A stretch of 64,000 bases of DNA from Roseateles subflavus (GTDB taxonomy: Bacteria > Pseudomonadota > Gammaproteobacteria > Burkholderiales > Burkholderiaceae_C), in NCBI RefSeq assembly GCF_030285365.1, contig NZ_JASVDS010000001.1, positions 682,001 to 746,000 on the forward strand. Reading direction: 5' to 3'. The notes beneath the pieces are model-generated. The model did not search any database. It saw only the letters and a program-made list of their open reading frames with translations, and was not told the DNA's origin. Numbering within the stretch: position 1 is the stretch's first letter; each line of letters starts with the position of its first letter. The position numbers and the translations under genes are program-made. Shown piece by piece: positions 17,520-28,871 of the stretch.

Positions 17520-18197
17520 ATGCTGCTGCACATCCCCGAAGTACTGAGCAAGGCCGAGGTGCAGACGCTGCGCAAGGCCCTGGATGAGGCGGGTTGGGTG
17601 TCAGGTCTTGCCACAGCCGGACCGCAGGCCGCTCAGGCCAAGGACAACGAGCAGCTGAGCCCGGATTCGCCGGCCTTTGCGGCGCTGTCCGAGCGCGTGT
17701 CGGCGGCGCTGCAGCGCCACCCGCTGTTCGTCTCCGCCGTCCTGCCGCGGCATGTGCTGCCGCCCATGTTCAATCGCTACCAGGGTGGCGGGCAGTACGG
17801 CAACCACATCGACAACGCCCTCCAGACGGACCGCCGCAGCGGCCAGGTCGTGCGGACCGACGTCTCGACGACGGTCTTCCTGTCCGAGCCGGACGAGTAC
17901 GAGGGCGGCGAGCTGATCGTCGAGGACAGCTATGGCACGCACGAGGTCAAGCTGGCCGCGGGCGATGCCATCGTCTACCCGTCGACCTCCCTGCACCGCG
18001 TCGAGCCGGTGCGCTCGGGCGCCCGCGTCGCCTCCTTTCTGTGGACGCAGAGCCTGGTGCGCGACGCCTGGCGTCGCGCCATGCTCTTCGAGCTCGACAT
18101 GACCATCGTCAAGCTGCGGGGCCGGATCGGGGACAACGCCGAGGTCACCGCGCTGACCGGCCACTATCACAAGCTGCTGCAGCAATGGGCGGAATGA
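17520..18197 (+). CDS. piuC: PKHD-type Fe(II)/2-oxoglutarate-dependent hydroxylase, PiuC/YbiX-like
   Basis: 225 residues. The facial triad is visible as H-x-D in YGNHIDNAL and a distal His in STSLHRVEPV, with the 2-oxoglutarate-binding Arg in SGARVASF. Always paired with Fiu/PiuA-type receptors, it is thought to modify or break down the imported siderophore in the cytoplasm, though the substrate is not firmly known. Starts 43 bases after the receptor gene. Its stop overlaps the next start (ATGATGA context), so the operon is tightly packed. Confidence 0.93.
   Translation: MLLHIPEVLSKAEVQTLRKALDEAGWVSGLATAGPQAAQAKDNEQLSPDSPAFAALSERVSAALQRHPLFVSAVLPRHVLPPMFNRYQGGGQYGNHIDNALQTDRRSGQVVRTDVSTTVFLSEPDEYEGGELIVEDSYGTHEVKLAAGDAIVYPSTSLHRVEPVRSGARVASFLWTQSLVRDAWRRAMLFELDMTIVKLRGRIGDNAEVTALTGHYHKLLQQWAE
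17601..17610 (+). repeat. TCAGGTCTTG motif copy 2
   Basis: Plus-strand copy inside piuC, coding for the GWVSGL segment, which could by itself explain the match. Confidence 0.4.
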
Positions 18198-18838
18198 TGG
18201 CTGGCAAGGGGGACGAGGCCAGGACGGCACCGGCGCGCCCGGGATGGATGCGCACGCTGTACCAGTGGCACTGGATCAGCTCGGCGCTGTCACTCGTGGG
18301 CATGCTGCTGTTCGCCGTGACGGGATTCACGCTCAATCACGCCGGGGACATCGAGAGCAAGCCGCAGGTGGTGCAGCGCACGCTGCAACTGCCCGCGACG
18401 CTGCTGCCCGCGCTGACGGCCACGTCGCTGCGCGGCGAGGCCCCGGTGCCGGCCGCCCTGCAGGCCTGGCTGGCCCGCGAGGTGGACGGAGATCTCGCGC
18501 GCGACGGCAGCATCGAGTGGTCCGAGGACGAGCTGTACATGGCCCTGCCGCGGCCCGGCGGCGATGCCTGGCTGCGCGTCGATCGCCAGGCGGGCGCGGT
18601 CGAGTACGAACGCAGCGACCGCGGCTGGCTGGCCTATGTCAACGATCTGCACAAGGGGCGCCACGCCGGCCGTGCGTGGAGCCTGTTCATCGACGTCTTT
18701 GCCGGGGCCTGCCTGGTGTTCTGCGTGACCGGGCTGCTGATCCTGCAGCAGCACGCCGGACGCCGGCCGAGCACCTGGCCGCTGGTCGGCGCGGGCCTGG
18801 TGCTGCCCGCGCTGCTGGCCCTGCTGCTGGTGCACTGA
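18194..18838 (+). CDS. PepSY-associated TM-helix membrane protein
   Basis: About 214 residues. A first helix after a short basic N-terminus (WMRTLYQWHWISSALSLVGMLLFAVTGFTLNH) is followed by a periplasmic PepSY-like domain of about 120 residues (LAREVDGDLARDGSIEWSEDELYMALPRPGGDAWLRVD) and two C-terminal helices (WSLFIDVFAGACLVFCVTGLLILQ and GAGLVLPALLALLLVH). His residues within the helices could hold heme or help electron passage. In flavinylation loci such proteins are proposed to carry electrons across the membrane to flavin proteins. Start is ATG 18194 or 18197, both overlapping the piuC stop. Confidence 0.8.
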   Translation: MMAGKGDEARTAPARPGWMRTLYQWHWISSALSLVGMLLFAVTGFTLNHAGDIESKPQVVQRTLQLPATLLPALTATSLRGEAPVPAALQAWLAREVDGDLARDGSIEWSEDELYMALPRPGGDAWLRVDRQAGAVEYERSDRGWLAYVNDLHKGRHAGRAWSLFIDVFAGACLVFCVTGLLILQQHAGRRPSTWPLVGAGLVLPALLALLLVH

Positions 18839-18894
18839 GCGCCGCAGCGCCCCCTCACCTGTCCCTGCCTGCACGGATTCAAGAAGGAAAGATC

Positions 18895-19434
18895 ATGAAG
18901 AAGCTGTCTGTTCCCCTGCGTACGGGAGCGCCCTGGGCGCTCGGCATGCTGGGCCTGGCCGGCACGTCGGCCTGGGCCGCCGAGGTCCAGCTCAAGCTGG
19001 ACCTCCCGCGCCTGAACGTGGCCGAGTACCACCGCCCCTACGTGGCCGTGTGGCTGGAAAAGGCCGGCGAGCCGGGCGCCGCCGCGCAGCTCGCGGTCTG
19101 GTACGACCTCAAGAAGCCCAACAACGGCGGCACGAAGTGGCTGCGTGACATGCGCCAGTGGTGGCGCCAGGGTGGCCGCGCGCTGAGCCTGCCCGCCGAT
19201 GGCGTCAGCGGCGCCACGCGTGCGCCCGGCGAGGCCGTGCTGCAGCTGGACAGGCATCCCGCGCTGGCCTCGCTGCCGGCAGGCAACTATGAGCTGGTGG
19301 TCGAGGCTGCCCGCGAGGCCGGCGGCCGCGAAGTGCTGCGCCTGCCGATGAGCTGGCCGGTGAAGGCCGCCCAGCAGGCCAAGGCGCAGGGCGAGCACGA
19401 GCTCGGCGCCATCCAACTGTCCATCAAGCCCTGA
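18895..19434 (+). CDS. DUF2271 periplasmic protein with ApbE flavinylation motif
   Basis: 179 residues with a signal peptide ending TSAWAAE (about residue 29). The mature part is a small beta-rich domain (VQLKLDLPRLNVAEYHRPYVAVWLE). Residues 102-108 read DGVSGAT, the D-x-x-(S/T)-G-A-(T/S) signature to which ApbE attaches FMN, with Thr108 the expected acceptor. An apbE gene lies three genes downstream. Its most likely job is a covalent-FMN electron carrier in the periplasm that hands electrons to the ferric siderophore. This is inference from motif and context; the DUF2271 family itself has been linked to flavinylation loci. Confidence 0.85.
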   Translation: MKKLSVPLRTGAPWALGMLGLAGTSAWAAEVQLKLDLPRLNVAEYHRPYVAVWLEKAGEPGAAAQLAVWYDLKKPNNGGTKWLRDMRQWWRQGGRALSLPADGVSGATRAPGEAVLQLDRHPALASLPAGNYELVVEAAREAGGREVLRLPMSWPVKAAQQAKAQGEHELGAIQLSIKP

Positions 19435-19445
19435 GGAGCCAGCCC

Positions 19446-20270
19446 ATGTGGAGCAAGACCCGACCCCTGCTGAGCGCCCTGGCGCTGTCCCTGGCCGCCG
19501 CCGCCCCGGCGCAGGCGCACATGACCTGGCTGCTGGCCAACACCTACCAGGTCAACGGCAAGGAAGCCGTGGTGTCCGTGGACGCGGCCGTGTCCGAGGA
19601 CCTCTTCGTCTTCGAGCGTGCGCTGAAGCTGGAGCAGATCGTCATCACGGCCCCGGACGGCAGCCGGGCCGAGGCGCAGCAGCGCAGCAGCGCCCGCCAT
19701 CGCGAGAGCTTCGAGCTTCGCCTGACTCAGGACGGCACCTACCGCGTCAGCCATGTGCAGCTGGCCCTGATGGGCAGCTATGTGCAGGACGGTCAGACCA
19801 AGCGCTTCCGCGCCACGCCCGCGACCCTCGACCAGGAGCTGCCCGCCGGCGCGCAGCTGCAGGGCCTGACGCAGGTGCACAACCGCCAGCAGGTCTTCGT
19901 CAGCAAGGAAGAGCCGGGCAAGCCGGCCTTCGCCCCCGAGGGCCAGGGCCTGGAGCTGCTGCCGCTGGACGCCGTGACCGAGCTGAGCCACGGTGACCGC
20001 AGCCGCTTCCGCCTGCTGCTGGACGGGCAGCCGCTTGCCGACGCTTCGGTGCGACTGCTGCGCGAGGGCAACCGCTACCGCTACAAGCTGGGCGAGCAGC
20101 TGATCAAGACGGATGCCAAGGGCGAGTTCACCGTCGACTGGGCGGAGGCCGGCCGCTACTGGCTCGGCGTCAGCCAGGGCGACAAGCCCGCGCCGGGCGT
20201 GACGGGCACGCGCGAGAAGCCGCTGCGGCGTGCCTCGCTGAGCGCCAGCTTCGAAGTGCTGCCGCGCTGA
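19446..20270 (+). CDS. DUF4198 periplasmic protein
   Basis: 274 residues with a clear signal peptide (LLSALALSLAAAAPAQAHM; cleavage about residue 25, leaving HMTWLL, so the mature protein begins with a His that could bind metal). The body is a beta-rich DUF4198 domain, a family with Ig/NikM-like folds seen in metal-uptake loci, with a repeat-like C-terminal module (GDRSRFRLLLDGQPLADASVRLLREG). Eleven bases after the DUF2271 gene. Probably a periplasmic ligand-binding or docking partner in the same reductive iron-uptake unit. Confidence 0.8.
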   Translation: MWSKTRPLLSALALSLAAAAPAQAHMTWLLANTYQVNGKEAVVSVDAAVSEDLFVFERALKLEQIVITAPDGSRAEAQQRSSARHRESFELRLTQDGTYRVSHVQLALMGSYVQDGQTKRFRATPATLDQELPAGAQLQGLTQVHNRQQVFVSKEEPGKPAFAPEGQGLELLPLDAVTELSHGDRSRFRLLLDGQPLADASVRLLREGNRYRYKLGEQLIKTDAKGEFTVDWAEAGRYWLGVSQGDKPAPGVTGTREKPLRRASLSASFEVLPR

Positions 20271-20281
20271 GGACGACCTCG

Positions 20282-21292
20282 ATGCCGGTGACCCACGCCG
20301 CCGCGCCCCAGCTGGCCATTCCCCGGCACATCGTGCCCGAGGCGCCGGCCTGGGGGCAGGTCTTGCACAGCCTGCGCGGCCAGACCATGGGCACGAGCTG
20401 GTCTGTGCTCTGCTACGGGCCGCCGCAGCTGCGCCCGGCCGTGCTGGAGGCGGCGCTGGACCAGCGCCTGGCGGGGCTCGTCGCCGAGCTGAGCCATTGG
20501 GAGCCGGACTCGCTGCTGTGCCGCTTCAATGCGCTGTCGCCGGGGGAGCGCATCGAGCTGCCGCCCGACTTCGCCGCCGTCATCGAGGCGGGCCTCCACG
20601 TCGCGGCGGCCAGCGGTGGCGCCTTCGATCCCTGCATGGGGGCGCTGGTGCAGCGCTGGGGCTTCGGCCCGCCGGGCCAGCCCGGGCCGCAGTCCCGCGC
20701 CCCGCTGCAGGCCTGGCGCGAGCTGGGCTGGGACGCCGCAGGCCGGCGTCTCACGCAGCCGGGCGGGCTGATGCTCGACTTCTCGGCGATCGCCAAGGGG
20801 CACGCGGTGGACTGCCTCTCGCGGCGACTCCTGGACCTGGGACTGCCGCACCACCTGGTGGAGATCGGCGGCGAGCTGCGCGGCCACGGCCTCAAGCCGG
20901 AAGGTCAGCCGTGGTGGGTGGACGTCGAGCCGCCCGCGACGGACTGCGCCCTGCCCGTGCTGCGCATCGCCCTGCATCAGCTGTCCGCGGCCAGCTCGGG
21001 GGACTACCGACGCTTCCGCATCGACGCGCAGGGGCGGCGCCTGTCGCACACCCTGGACCCGCGCACCGGCGAGCCCGTGGCGCATGACCTGGCCCTCGTC
21101 ACCGTGCTGCATGAACACGCGATGTGGGCGGATGCCTGGTCCACCGCGCTGATGGTGCTGGGGCCCGAGGAGGGCCTGGCCCTGGCGGAGGCTGAGGGGC
21201 TGGCGGCGCGCCTGGTCGTGCGCGAGGCTGGCGGCTGGCGCCAGCGGCTCTCCCCTGCGCTGCGGGTGCTGCTGGACGAGGAGGGCGCATGA
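20282..21292 (+). CDS. apbE: FAD:protein FMN transferase, ApbE family
   Basis: Transfers FMN from FAD to a Ser/Thr of a target protein. 336 residues with the usual landmarks: RGQTMGTSWSVLCYG, the substrate-side SHWEPDSLLCRFN, SGGAFDPCMGALVQRWGFG, MLDFSAIAKGHAVDCL, VEIGGELRGHG and the C-terminal HTLDPRTGEPV with DAWSTALMVLGPEEGL. No obvious lipobox or signal peptide; the N-terminal extension (about 30 residues) is not clearly hydrophobic, so it may act in the cytoplasm before export or use an unusual route. The natural target in this operon is the DUF2271 protein. Confidence 0.93.
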   Translation: MPVTHAAAPQLAIPRHIVPEAPAWGQVLHSLRGQTMGTSWSVLCYGPPQLRPAVLEAALDQRLAGLVAELSHWEPDSLLCRFNALSPGERIELPPDFAAVIEAGLHVAAASGGAFDPCMGALVQRWGFGPPGQPGPQSRAPLQAWRELGWDAAGRRLTQPGGLMLDFSAIAKGHAVDCLSRRLLDLGLPHHLVEIGGELRGHGLKPEGQPWWVDVEPPATDCALPVLRIALHQLSAASSGDYRRFRIDAQGRRLSHTLDPRTGEPVAHDLALVTVLHEHAMWADAWSTALMVLGPEEGLALAEAEGLAARLVVREAGGWRQRLSPALRVLLDEEGA

Positions 21293-22713
21293 GCCTGCTC
21301 CTCAGCGCACCGCGGGTGGCGGGCGCCCTTGTGCTGCTCTCGCTCTATGCCGCAGGCTGTCTTGGCCTGTGGTGGCGCCATCGGCAGGCGCGCCGTGCCG
21401 AGCAGGCCCGGCTCGACGCCGAAGGTCGCCAGGCCGGCGCGGTGCTCGTGCTGCATGCAAGCCAGACCGGGCAGGCCCAGGCCCTCGCCGAGGAGACGGC
21501 GCGGCGGCTCCGGGCCGCCGGGCATCTCGTGCGTCTCATGCCGCTGGGCCTTGCCGATGCCGCCACGCTGCAGCAGGCGCGCCTGGCGCTGGTCGTCGCC
21601 AGCACGACGGGCGAGGGCGATGCGCCGGACAGCGCACAGCCCTTTGTGCAGGCCTGCCTGCCTTCGGCCGCCTCGCCCACGCCCCCGCTGGCGCTGGCCG
21701 GGCTCGAGCTCGCCGTGCTGGCCCTGGGGGATCGGCGCTACCGCGCGTTCTGCGCCTTCGGGCACGCGGTGGCTCATGGCCTCGCGCGATGCGGTGCCAC
21801 GCTGAAGTTCGAGACGCTGGAGGTCGACTGCGGCGACGCTGCCGTCCTCGCCCGCTGGTGGGCGCAGCTTGAGGGACTCGTGGCGACGGCCGCTCCCGCA
21901 GTGCCGGCGAAGGCGGTGGAGGCCGAGGACGCGGGCCGCACGCGCTGGACGCTGCAGCAGCGTCGCTGCCTCAATCCCGGCAGCCAGGGCGCCCCGCTGT
22001 TCTGGCTTCGTTTCGTGCCGGACGTGGCGCCGGGGGCGCCCGCGCCTGAGTGGCAGGCCGGCGATCTGGTGCAGGTCTTTCCGCCGGACGATCCGCTGCG
22101 GCCGCGCTCCTACAGCATTGCCTCGCTGCCAAGGGACGGCGGCCTCGAGCTGCTCGTGCGCGAGCGGCGAGATGCCCAGGGCCGGCCCGGCGCGGCCTCC
22201 GCCTGGCTGTGCGATCGGCTCGGGATGGGGCAGTCCCTCGATCTGCGCCTGCAGGCCCACGAGGGGTTCCGTCAGGCCGGCAACGAGGAACGGGCCCTGA
22301 TCCTCATCGGCAACGGCACGGGCATCGCCGGGTTGCGTGCGCATCTCAAGCATCGCGCGCAGCAATGGCGCGAGCAGGGCGCGGGCGCACCCGTCTGGCT
22401 GCTGCACGGCGAGCGGCAGGCCCGGCACGACACGCATTTCGAGGAGGAGCTGCAGGCCTGGCATCGCAAGGGCCTGCTCGCGCATGTGGACCGCGTCTAC
22501 TCGCGCGACCTGCCGGGGCGTCATGTGCAGGAGCAGCTGCAGGCCGAATGGCAGCGCCTGTGCGACTGGCTCGCGCGCGGTGCCGCCATCTATGTGTGCG
22601 GCAGCCTGCAGGGCATGGGGCAGGCCGTCGACCGGCTGCTGCGCGAGCAGCTCGGTGAGGCCGGGCTGCAGGCGCTCATTGCATCAGGACGTTACCGCCG
22701 TGACGTCTATTGA
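21289..22713 (+). CDS. Membrane-anchored flavodoxin/ferredoxin-NADP reductase-type flavoprotein (CysJ-like)
   Basis: 474 residues. One N-terminal helix (VAGALVLLSLYAAGCLGLWW, about residues 7-26) is followed by a flavodoxin domain (VLHASQTGQAQALAEETARRL and ASTTGEGDAPDSAQPF, ALGDRRYRAFCAFG) and an FNR-like domain with FAD motif RPRSYSIASLPRDG and NAD(P) motif LILIGNGTGIAGLRAHLK, ending RYRRDVY. This fusion is like the reductase half of sulfite or nitric-oxide reductases. It should draw electrons from NADPH. Starts in an ATGA overlap with apbE. As the only NADPH-facing piece of the operon, it is the likely source for the periplasmic flavin chain. Confidence 0.9.
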   Translation: MSLLLSAPRVAGALVLLSLYAAGCLGLWWRHRQARRAEQARLDAEGRQAGAVLVLHASQTGQAQALAEETARRLRAAGHLVRLMPLGLADAATLQQARLALVVASTTGEGDAPDSAQPFVQACLPSAASPTPPLALAGLELAVLALGDRRYRAFCAFGHAVAHGLARCGATLKFETLEVDCGDAAVLARWWAQLEGLVATAAPAVPAKAVEAEDAGRTRWTLQQRRCLNPGSQGAPLFWLRFVPDVAPGAPAPEWQAGDLVQVFPPDDPLRPRSYSIASLPRDGGLELLVRERRDAQGRPGAASAWLCDRLGMGQSLDLRLQAHEGFRQAGNEERALILIGNGTGIAGLRAHLKHRAQQWREQGAGAPVWLLHGERQARHDTHFEEELQAWHRKGLLAHVDRVYSRDLPGRHVQEQLQAEWQRLCDWLARGAAIYVCGSLQGMGQAVDRLLREQLGEAGLQALIASGRYRRDVY

Positions 22714-22982
22714 CGGTGGTGCCGGCGCGTGACGCAGGCCGCACAGGCCCGTGTTGATGGGCCTCTCGGGGGCTGCGGCCCGCGCAACTGATGCAGCGCC
22801 GCGACAAAAGCAATCGTGACGGCATCAAATGAGGCCGTCTTAGGGGCAACCTCCCCCCGCAAAGCCTTCTCATTGCCAGAGGCCCGCAGTACCATAGGCC
22901 GCGCAGGGTGCTAGAGAGATTTGAAGGAACGACCTTCGCCCGTGGCCCGGCACATCAACAACTTTTGATGGAGAGAATCGAA

Positions 22983-23402
22983 ATGGCAACTGCGAAGAAG
23001 GCCGCGCCCGCCAAGAAGGCGGCAGCTCCGGCCAAGAAGGCCGCTGCACCGGCAAAGAAGGCCGCCCCTGCGAAGAAGGCCGCTCCTGCCAAGAAGGCAG
23101 CGCCCGCGAAGAAGGCTGCTCCTGCAAAGAAGGCCGCCGCTCCCGCGAAGAAGCGCACGCCCAATGCTGCCTTCATGAAGGCCCTGACCCCCAGCAGCGC
23201 GCTGGCGGCCATCGTCGGTGCAACGCCGCTGCCCCGCACCGATGTGACCAAGAAGGTCTGGGAATACATCAAGAAGCACAAGCTGCAGGACGAAGTGCAG
23301 AAGCGCGTCATCAATGCCGACGCCAAGCTGAAGGAGATCTTCGGCAAGGCCAAGGCCGACATGTTCGAGATGACCAAGCTGATCAACAGCCACCTGAAGT
23401 GA
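22983..23402 (+). CDS. SWIB/MDM2-domain protein with lysine/alanine-rich histone-H1-like tail
   Basis: 139 residues in two parts. Residues 1-57 are an array of AKKAAP-type units, about ten copies, as in histone H1-like bacterial proteins. Residues 58-139 are a SWIB/MDM2 fold (RTPNAAFMKALTPSSALAAIVGATPLPRTDVTKKVWEYIKKHKLQ to FGKAKADMFEMTKLINSHLK). The tail will bind DNA nonspecifically; SWIB domains in bacteria are of unknown role but appear to be nucleoid-linked. The ATG at 22983 has AGAGAATCGAA upstream. The DNA for the tail is an internal tandem repeat with varied codons, so it can slip in length. Confidence 0.9.
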   Translation: MATAKKAAPAKKAAAPAKKAAAPAKKAAPAKKAAPAKKAAPAKKAAPAKKAAAPAKKRTPNAAFMKALTPSSALAAIVGATPLPRTDVTKKVWEYIKKHKLQDEVQKRVINADAKLKEIFGKAKADMFEMTKLINSHLK

Positions 23403-23404
23403 GC

Positions 23405-23711
23405 TGTCGTGACGCGGGGCCGCTTGCGGCCCCGCTTCCGCATGAAACCCGGCCTGGCCGGGTTTTTTTTCGCCCGCGCGTCGGACGCTCGAGGGCACAT
23501 GGCTTGAGGGGACGCGCGCAGGCGCCGCCCCGGCATGTCGCCGCAAAAGCGTGAATACCGCATGCGCCGCCGGCCCCGCGATTGAGGGGCTGCGGCCGGG
23601 CCGCGCATCGCGGGCCCCTACACTTGACGCCAAAGGGCCCGCCGCCATGCCGGCAGGCTCAAGCATCCCGGGCCTGAGCGGTACCGGGAGCGATGTCGAA
23701 CGGGACCTACC
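23405..23711 (+). other. Noncoding stretch with terminator
   Basis: About 300 bases with no gene. The front part holds the terminator of the SWIB gene. The rest has no convincing feature; a short run near 23638-23700 may carry the ribosome site and promoter of the next gene but I cannot name them. Confidence 0.5.
23414..23470 (+). terminator. Double-hairpin intrinsic terminator of the SWIB gene
   Basis: A hairpin with GCGGGGCCGC/GCGGCCCCGC arms (about 23414-23435) is followed by AAACCCGG/CCGGGTTT (23445-23452 with 23458-23465) and a run of eight T. The last hairpin plus T tract is a classic rho-independent terminator. Confidence 0.9.
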
Positions 23712-24428
23712 ATGTCATTGATCGCGACGCTGGCGCTGGCGGCCTCTGGCCTCACCTTGCCCCACTGCTCCTGGGACCGCCCGGGGGTCAATCCCTTCAT
23801 GGGCGACGTGGTCCTGGCCGTCGACGACTACAAGGACATCCCCGAGAGCACGCGGCTGAAGCTCAAGAAGCGCATGAGCGAGCGGCAGTACGAGGACATG
23901 GTCACCATCCGGCGTGACGCGATCGAGGGCAAGAGCGAGTACGGCGCGGAGATCCGCGACATGCACTACGGTGCCAGCGGCAACGTCTGCCGCACGGTCA
24001 CGCGCAAGAAGTGGACGGCCGAGCATGCCGAGCGCGGCCTGGTGTACTGCGAGGACAACCAGTGCATCGTCGTGCCGACGGTGTGCCGCAACGTGAGCCG
24101 CATCAAGCGCCTGCCGCCCAAGCCCGTCGCCGCCCTGCCGATCCAGGCCGAGAACATCATCGCCGCCAAGGCGGAGGCCGAGGAGCCGCCCCTGCTGATC
24201 GACCCGCCGGCGGCCGGTGTGATCGACAGCCTGCCCAGCAATCGCAACAGCTTCGCGCAGGTGGCCAATCTGCCGAGCGACCCGGGCAGCAATGGCTTCA
24301 CGCCGCCCGGCGGCTCGCCGCAGATTCCCGCGGGTTCCGTCACGCCGGTGCCGGAGCCGCAGGTCTGGCTGATGTTCCTCGCCGGGCTCGTGGCGATGGG
24401 CTTCAAGCTGCGCCGCTCGCGCGCCTGA
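23712..24428 (+). CDS. PEP-CTERM sorting domain protein
   Basis: 238 residues. The C-terminus shows a PEP-CTERM tail: VPEPQVWLMFLAGLVAMGFKLRRSRA, a Pro-Glu-Pro motif, a helix, and a basic end, the signal recognised by exosortase. The N-terminus MSLIATLALAASGLTL is a short signal-like segment. A central motif, DMHYGASGNVC, with four to five Cys (CRTV, YCEDNQCIVV, CRNV) suggests disulphides; it resembles a family called MHFG PEP-CTERM in some annotations (from memory). No exosortase lies in the window, so it must be elsewhere. Probably exported to the surface for matrix assembly; function unknown. Confidence 0.85.
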   Translation: MSLIATLALAASGLTLPHCSWDRPGVNPFMGDVVLAVDDYKDIPESTRLKLKKRMSERQYEDMVTIRRDAIEGKSEYGAEIRDMHYGASGNVCRTVTRKKWTAEHAERGLVYCEDNQCIVVPTVCRNVSRIKRLPPKPVAALPIQAENIIAAKAEAEEPPLLIDPPAAGVIDSLPSNRNSFAQVANLPSDPGSNGFTPPGGSPQIPAGSVTPVPEPQVWLMFLAGLVAMGFKLRRSRA

Positions 24429-24453
24429 CCGCCCCGCGCCTCCCGAAGAAGAG

Positions 24454-24485
24454 AGGGCCGCCTCGCAGCGGCCCTTCGGCTTTTT
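24454..24485 (+). terminator. Intrinsic terminator after the PEP-CTERM gene
   Basis: AGGGCCGC (24454-24461), loop CTCGCA, GCGGCCCT (24468-24475), then TCGGCTTTTT. It lies between the PEP-CTERM gene and the convergent uvrA end. Confidence 0.85.
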
Positions 24486-24538
24486 CCGGACGGGCGTGCC
24501 AGGTCTTGCTGACCGGCGCCGCCCGCGGAACGCCCGCC

Positions 24539-27469
<2,931 letters not shown>

Positions 27470-27650
27470 GCGCGTCGCGGCAAGGGGAAACCCGCCATGA
27501 TAGGCCGACTGTGGCGCGGCGCCCGCCCCTCAGCTGCCAAGGTCTGTCAGCAGGTTCCGACATCCGTGTTAATCCCCCGATCCGTGGCTGTCGGGTTGAG
27601 GCAGCATCGCCGACAATGGTTTGCATTGCGCAGTACCTCTGGAGACAAGC

Positions 27651-28871
27651 TTGAGTGAAGAAACCCGTCAGCGCAAATCGTGGCTGGATGGCTTCATGGC
27701 TTATCCGCTGCCGGAGGGGCTGGACGAGGACGTGGCACGGCGCAACATCGTGCTCCTGGACCAGAAGCTCTACCAGCTCTGGAGCCTCGGCGAGAACCTC
27801 ATCTATGCCTGGACGCCCAGCGAGCGGGGCCTGGACGTGCTCCTCGCGCCCCACAGCCTCCTGACCGAGTTCACCGAACGCGCGCCGAGCGGCGCCGAGC
27901 GCATGCGCCGCGCCACGATGCTGGAGACGCTGCTGGCGCAGCAGGAGCACCTGAGCGTCGAGGCCTTCCATGCCCTGGGGGACGAGCTCGAGCTCGAGCC
28001 GCTGTGCGTCGCCCTGCCCTTCGAGCCCGGCGAGGGGCTGGGCCTGCGGCTCGTGGCGGCCATCGTCGAGCGCTACGGCATCCGCCTGGTCGAGGATCGC
28101 GCCGTGATCCTGCTGGACGCGGTGGGCTTCTCCCTGCTGACGCCGCTGGAGCAGGTCGTGCAGCTCAGCAGCCTGTCCTGCTCGGTGAACGCGGCCTACG
28201 CCAAGCTGCTGGACCGCGAGATCAACATCAACTTCGCCCGCACCACCACGGGCGACGGCTTCTACATCTGGAACCGCATGCGCGGCATGGCGGCCAATGT
28301 GGAGCTCTACCAGCTGCTGCAGTTCATCCTGGCCGACAACGCCCTCGCCCGCGAGCGCGCCACGCGCAAGGGCACGGTGCCGCGGCTGCGCGCCTGCTTC
28401 CATGTGGGCTCGCACTACGAGTTCTATCAGAGCGAGGGCCTGAACCCGACATCGTTCAGCTACCTGGTGGGCCAGGTGACGATCGAGCTGGCGCGCATGA
28501 TCGAGCGGGCGCTGCCGGGCCAGATCCTCGTGGGCAAGTTCTACACCGCCATGCGTGACGGGGAAGAGCTGCTCATGGTGGACAGCAAGGACTTTGTCGA
28601 CCGCACCCGCGCGCCGCTGCAGGCGCTCAACGGCCTGGCGCTGGGGGGCTCGGAGATCGACGAGATCGCCTGCTACCTCACGGGCCAGCGCGACACGGCC
28701 TTCGGCGGCAGCTACGGCATCAACGAATACGAGATCCAGGACAAGCACGGCCTGCTGCACCGCGTCTACAACGCCAAGATCAACATCCACCGCCGCCACG
28801 GCGATCCCATCTACCTGGGCCTGCGGGAAGATGATCTCGCCGGCTTCCATGCGCGGGTTGTCAATGGCTGA
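27651..28871 (+). CDS. Class III nucleotide-cyclase-like protein
   Basis: 406 residues, no signal peptide. The middle part (about 145-210) reads AVILLDAVGFSLLTPLEQVVQL and FARTTTGDGFYIWN; the DxVGFS...LTP..EQ and TGDGFY pattern is that of class III adenylate/guanylate cyclase domains (metal-binding Asp and the GDG turn). The rest, including the 140-residue N-terminal part and the long C-terminal KINIHRRHGD region, is unfamiliar. It starts at TTG 27651 behind GGAGACAAGC, with no ATG suitable nearby. Could make cAMP or another cyclic nucleotide, or be a degenerate sensor; no partner domain is seen. It is a divergent neighbour of uvrA. Confidence 0.6.
   Translation: MSEETRQRKSWLDGFMAYPLPEGLDEDVARRNIVLLDQKLYQLWSLGENLIYAWTPSERGLDVLLAPHSLLTEFTERAPSGAERMRRATMLETLLAQQEHLSVEAFHALGDELELEPLCVALPFEPGEGLGLRLVAAIVERYGIRLVEDRAVILLDAVGFSLLTPLEQVVQLSSLSCSVNAAYAKLLDREININFARTTTGDGFYIWNRMRGMAANVELYQLLQFILADNALARERATRKGTVPRLRACFHVGSHYEFYQSEGLNPTSFSYLVGQVTIELARMIERALPGQILVGKFYTAMRDGEELLMVDSKDFVDRTRAPLQALNGLALGGSEIDEIACYLTGQRDTAFGGSYGINEYEIQDKHGLLHRVYNAKINIHRRHGDPIYLGLREDDLAGFHARVVNG

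Noticed and set aside
22983..23157. Tandem (AKKAAP) DNA repeat as CRISPR or satellite
   Set aside because: In-frame coding repeat without spacers.
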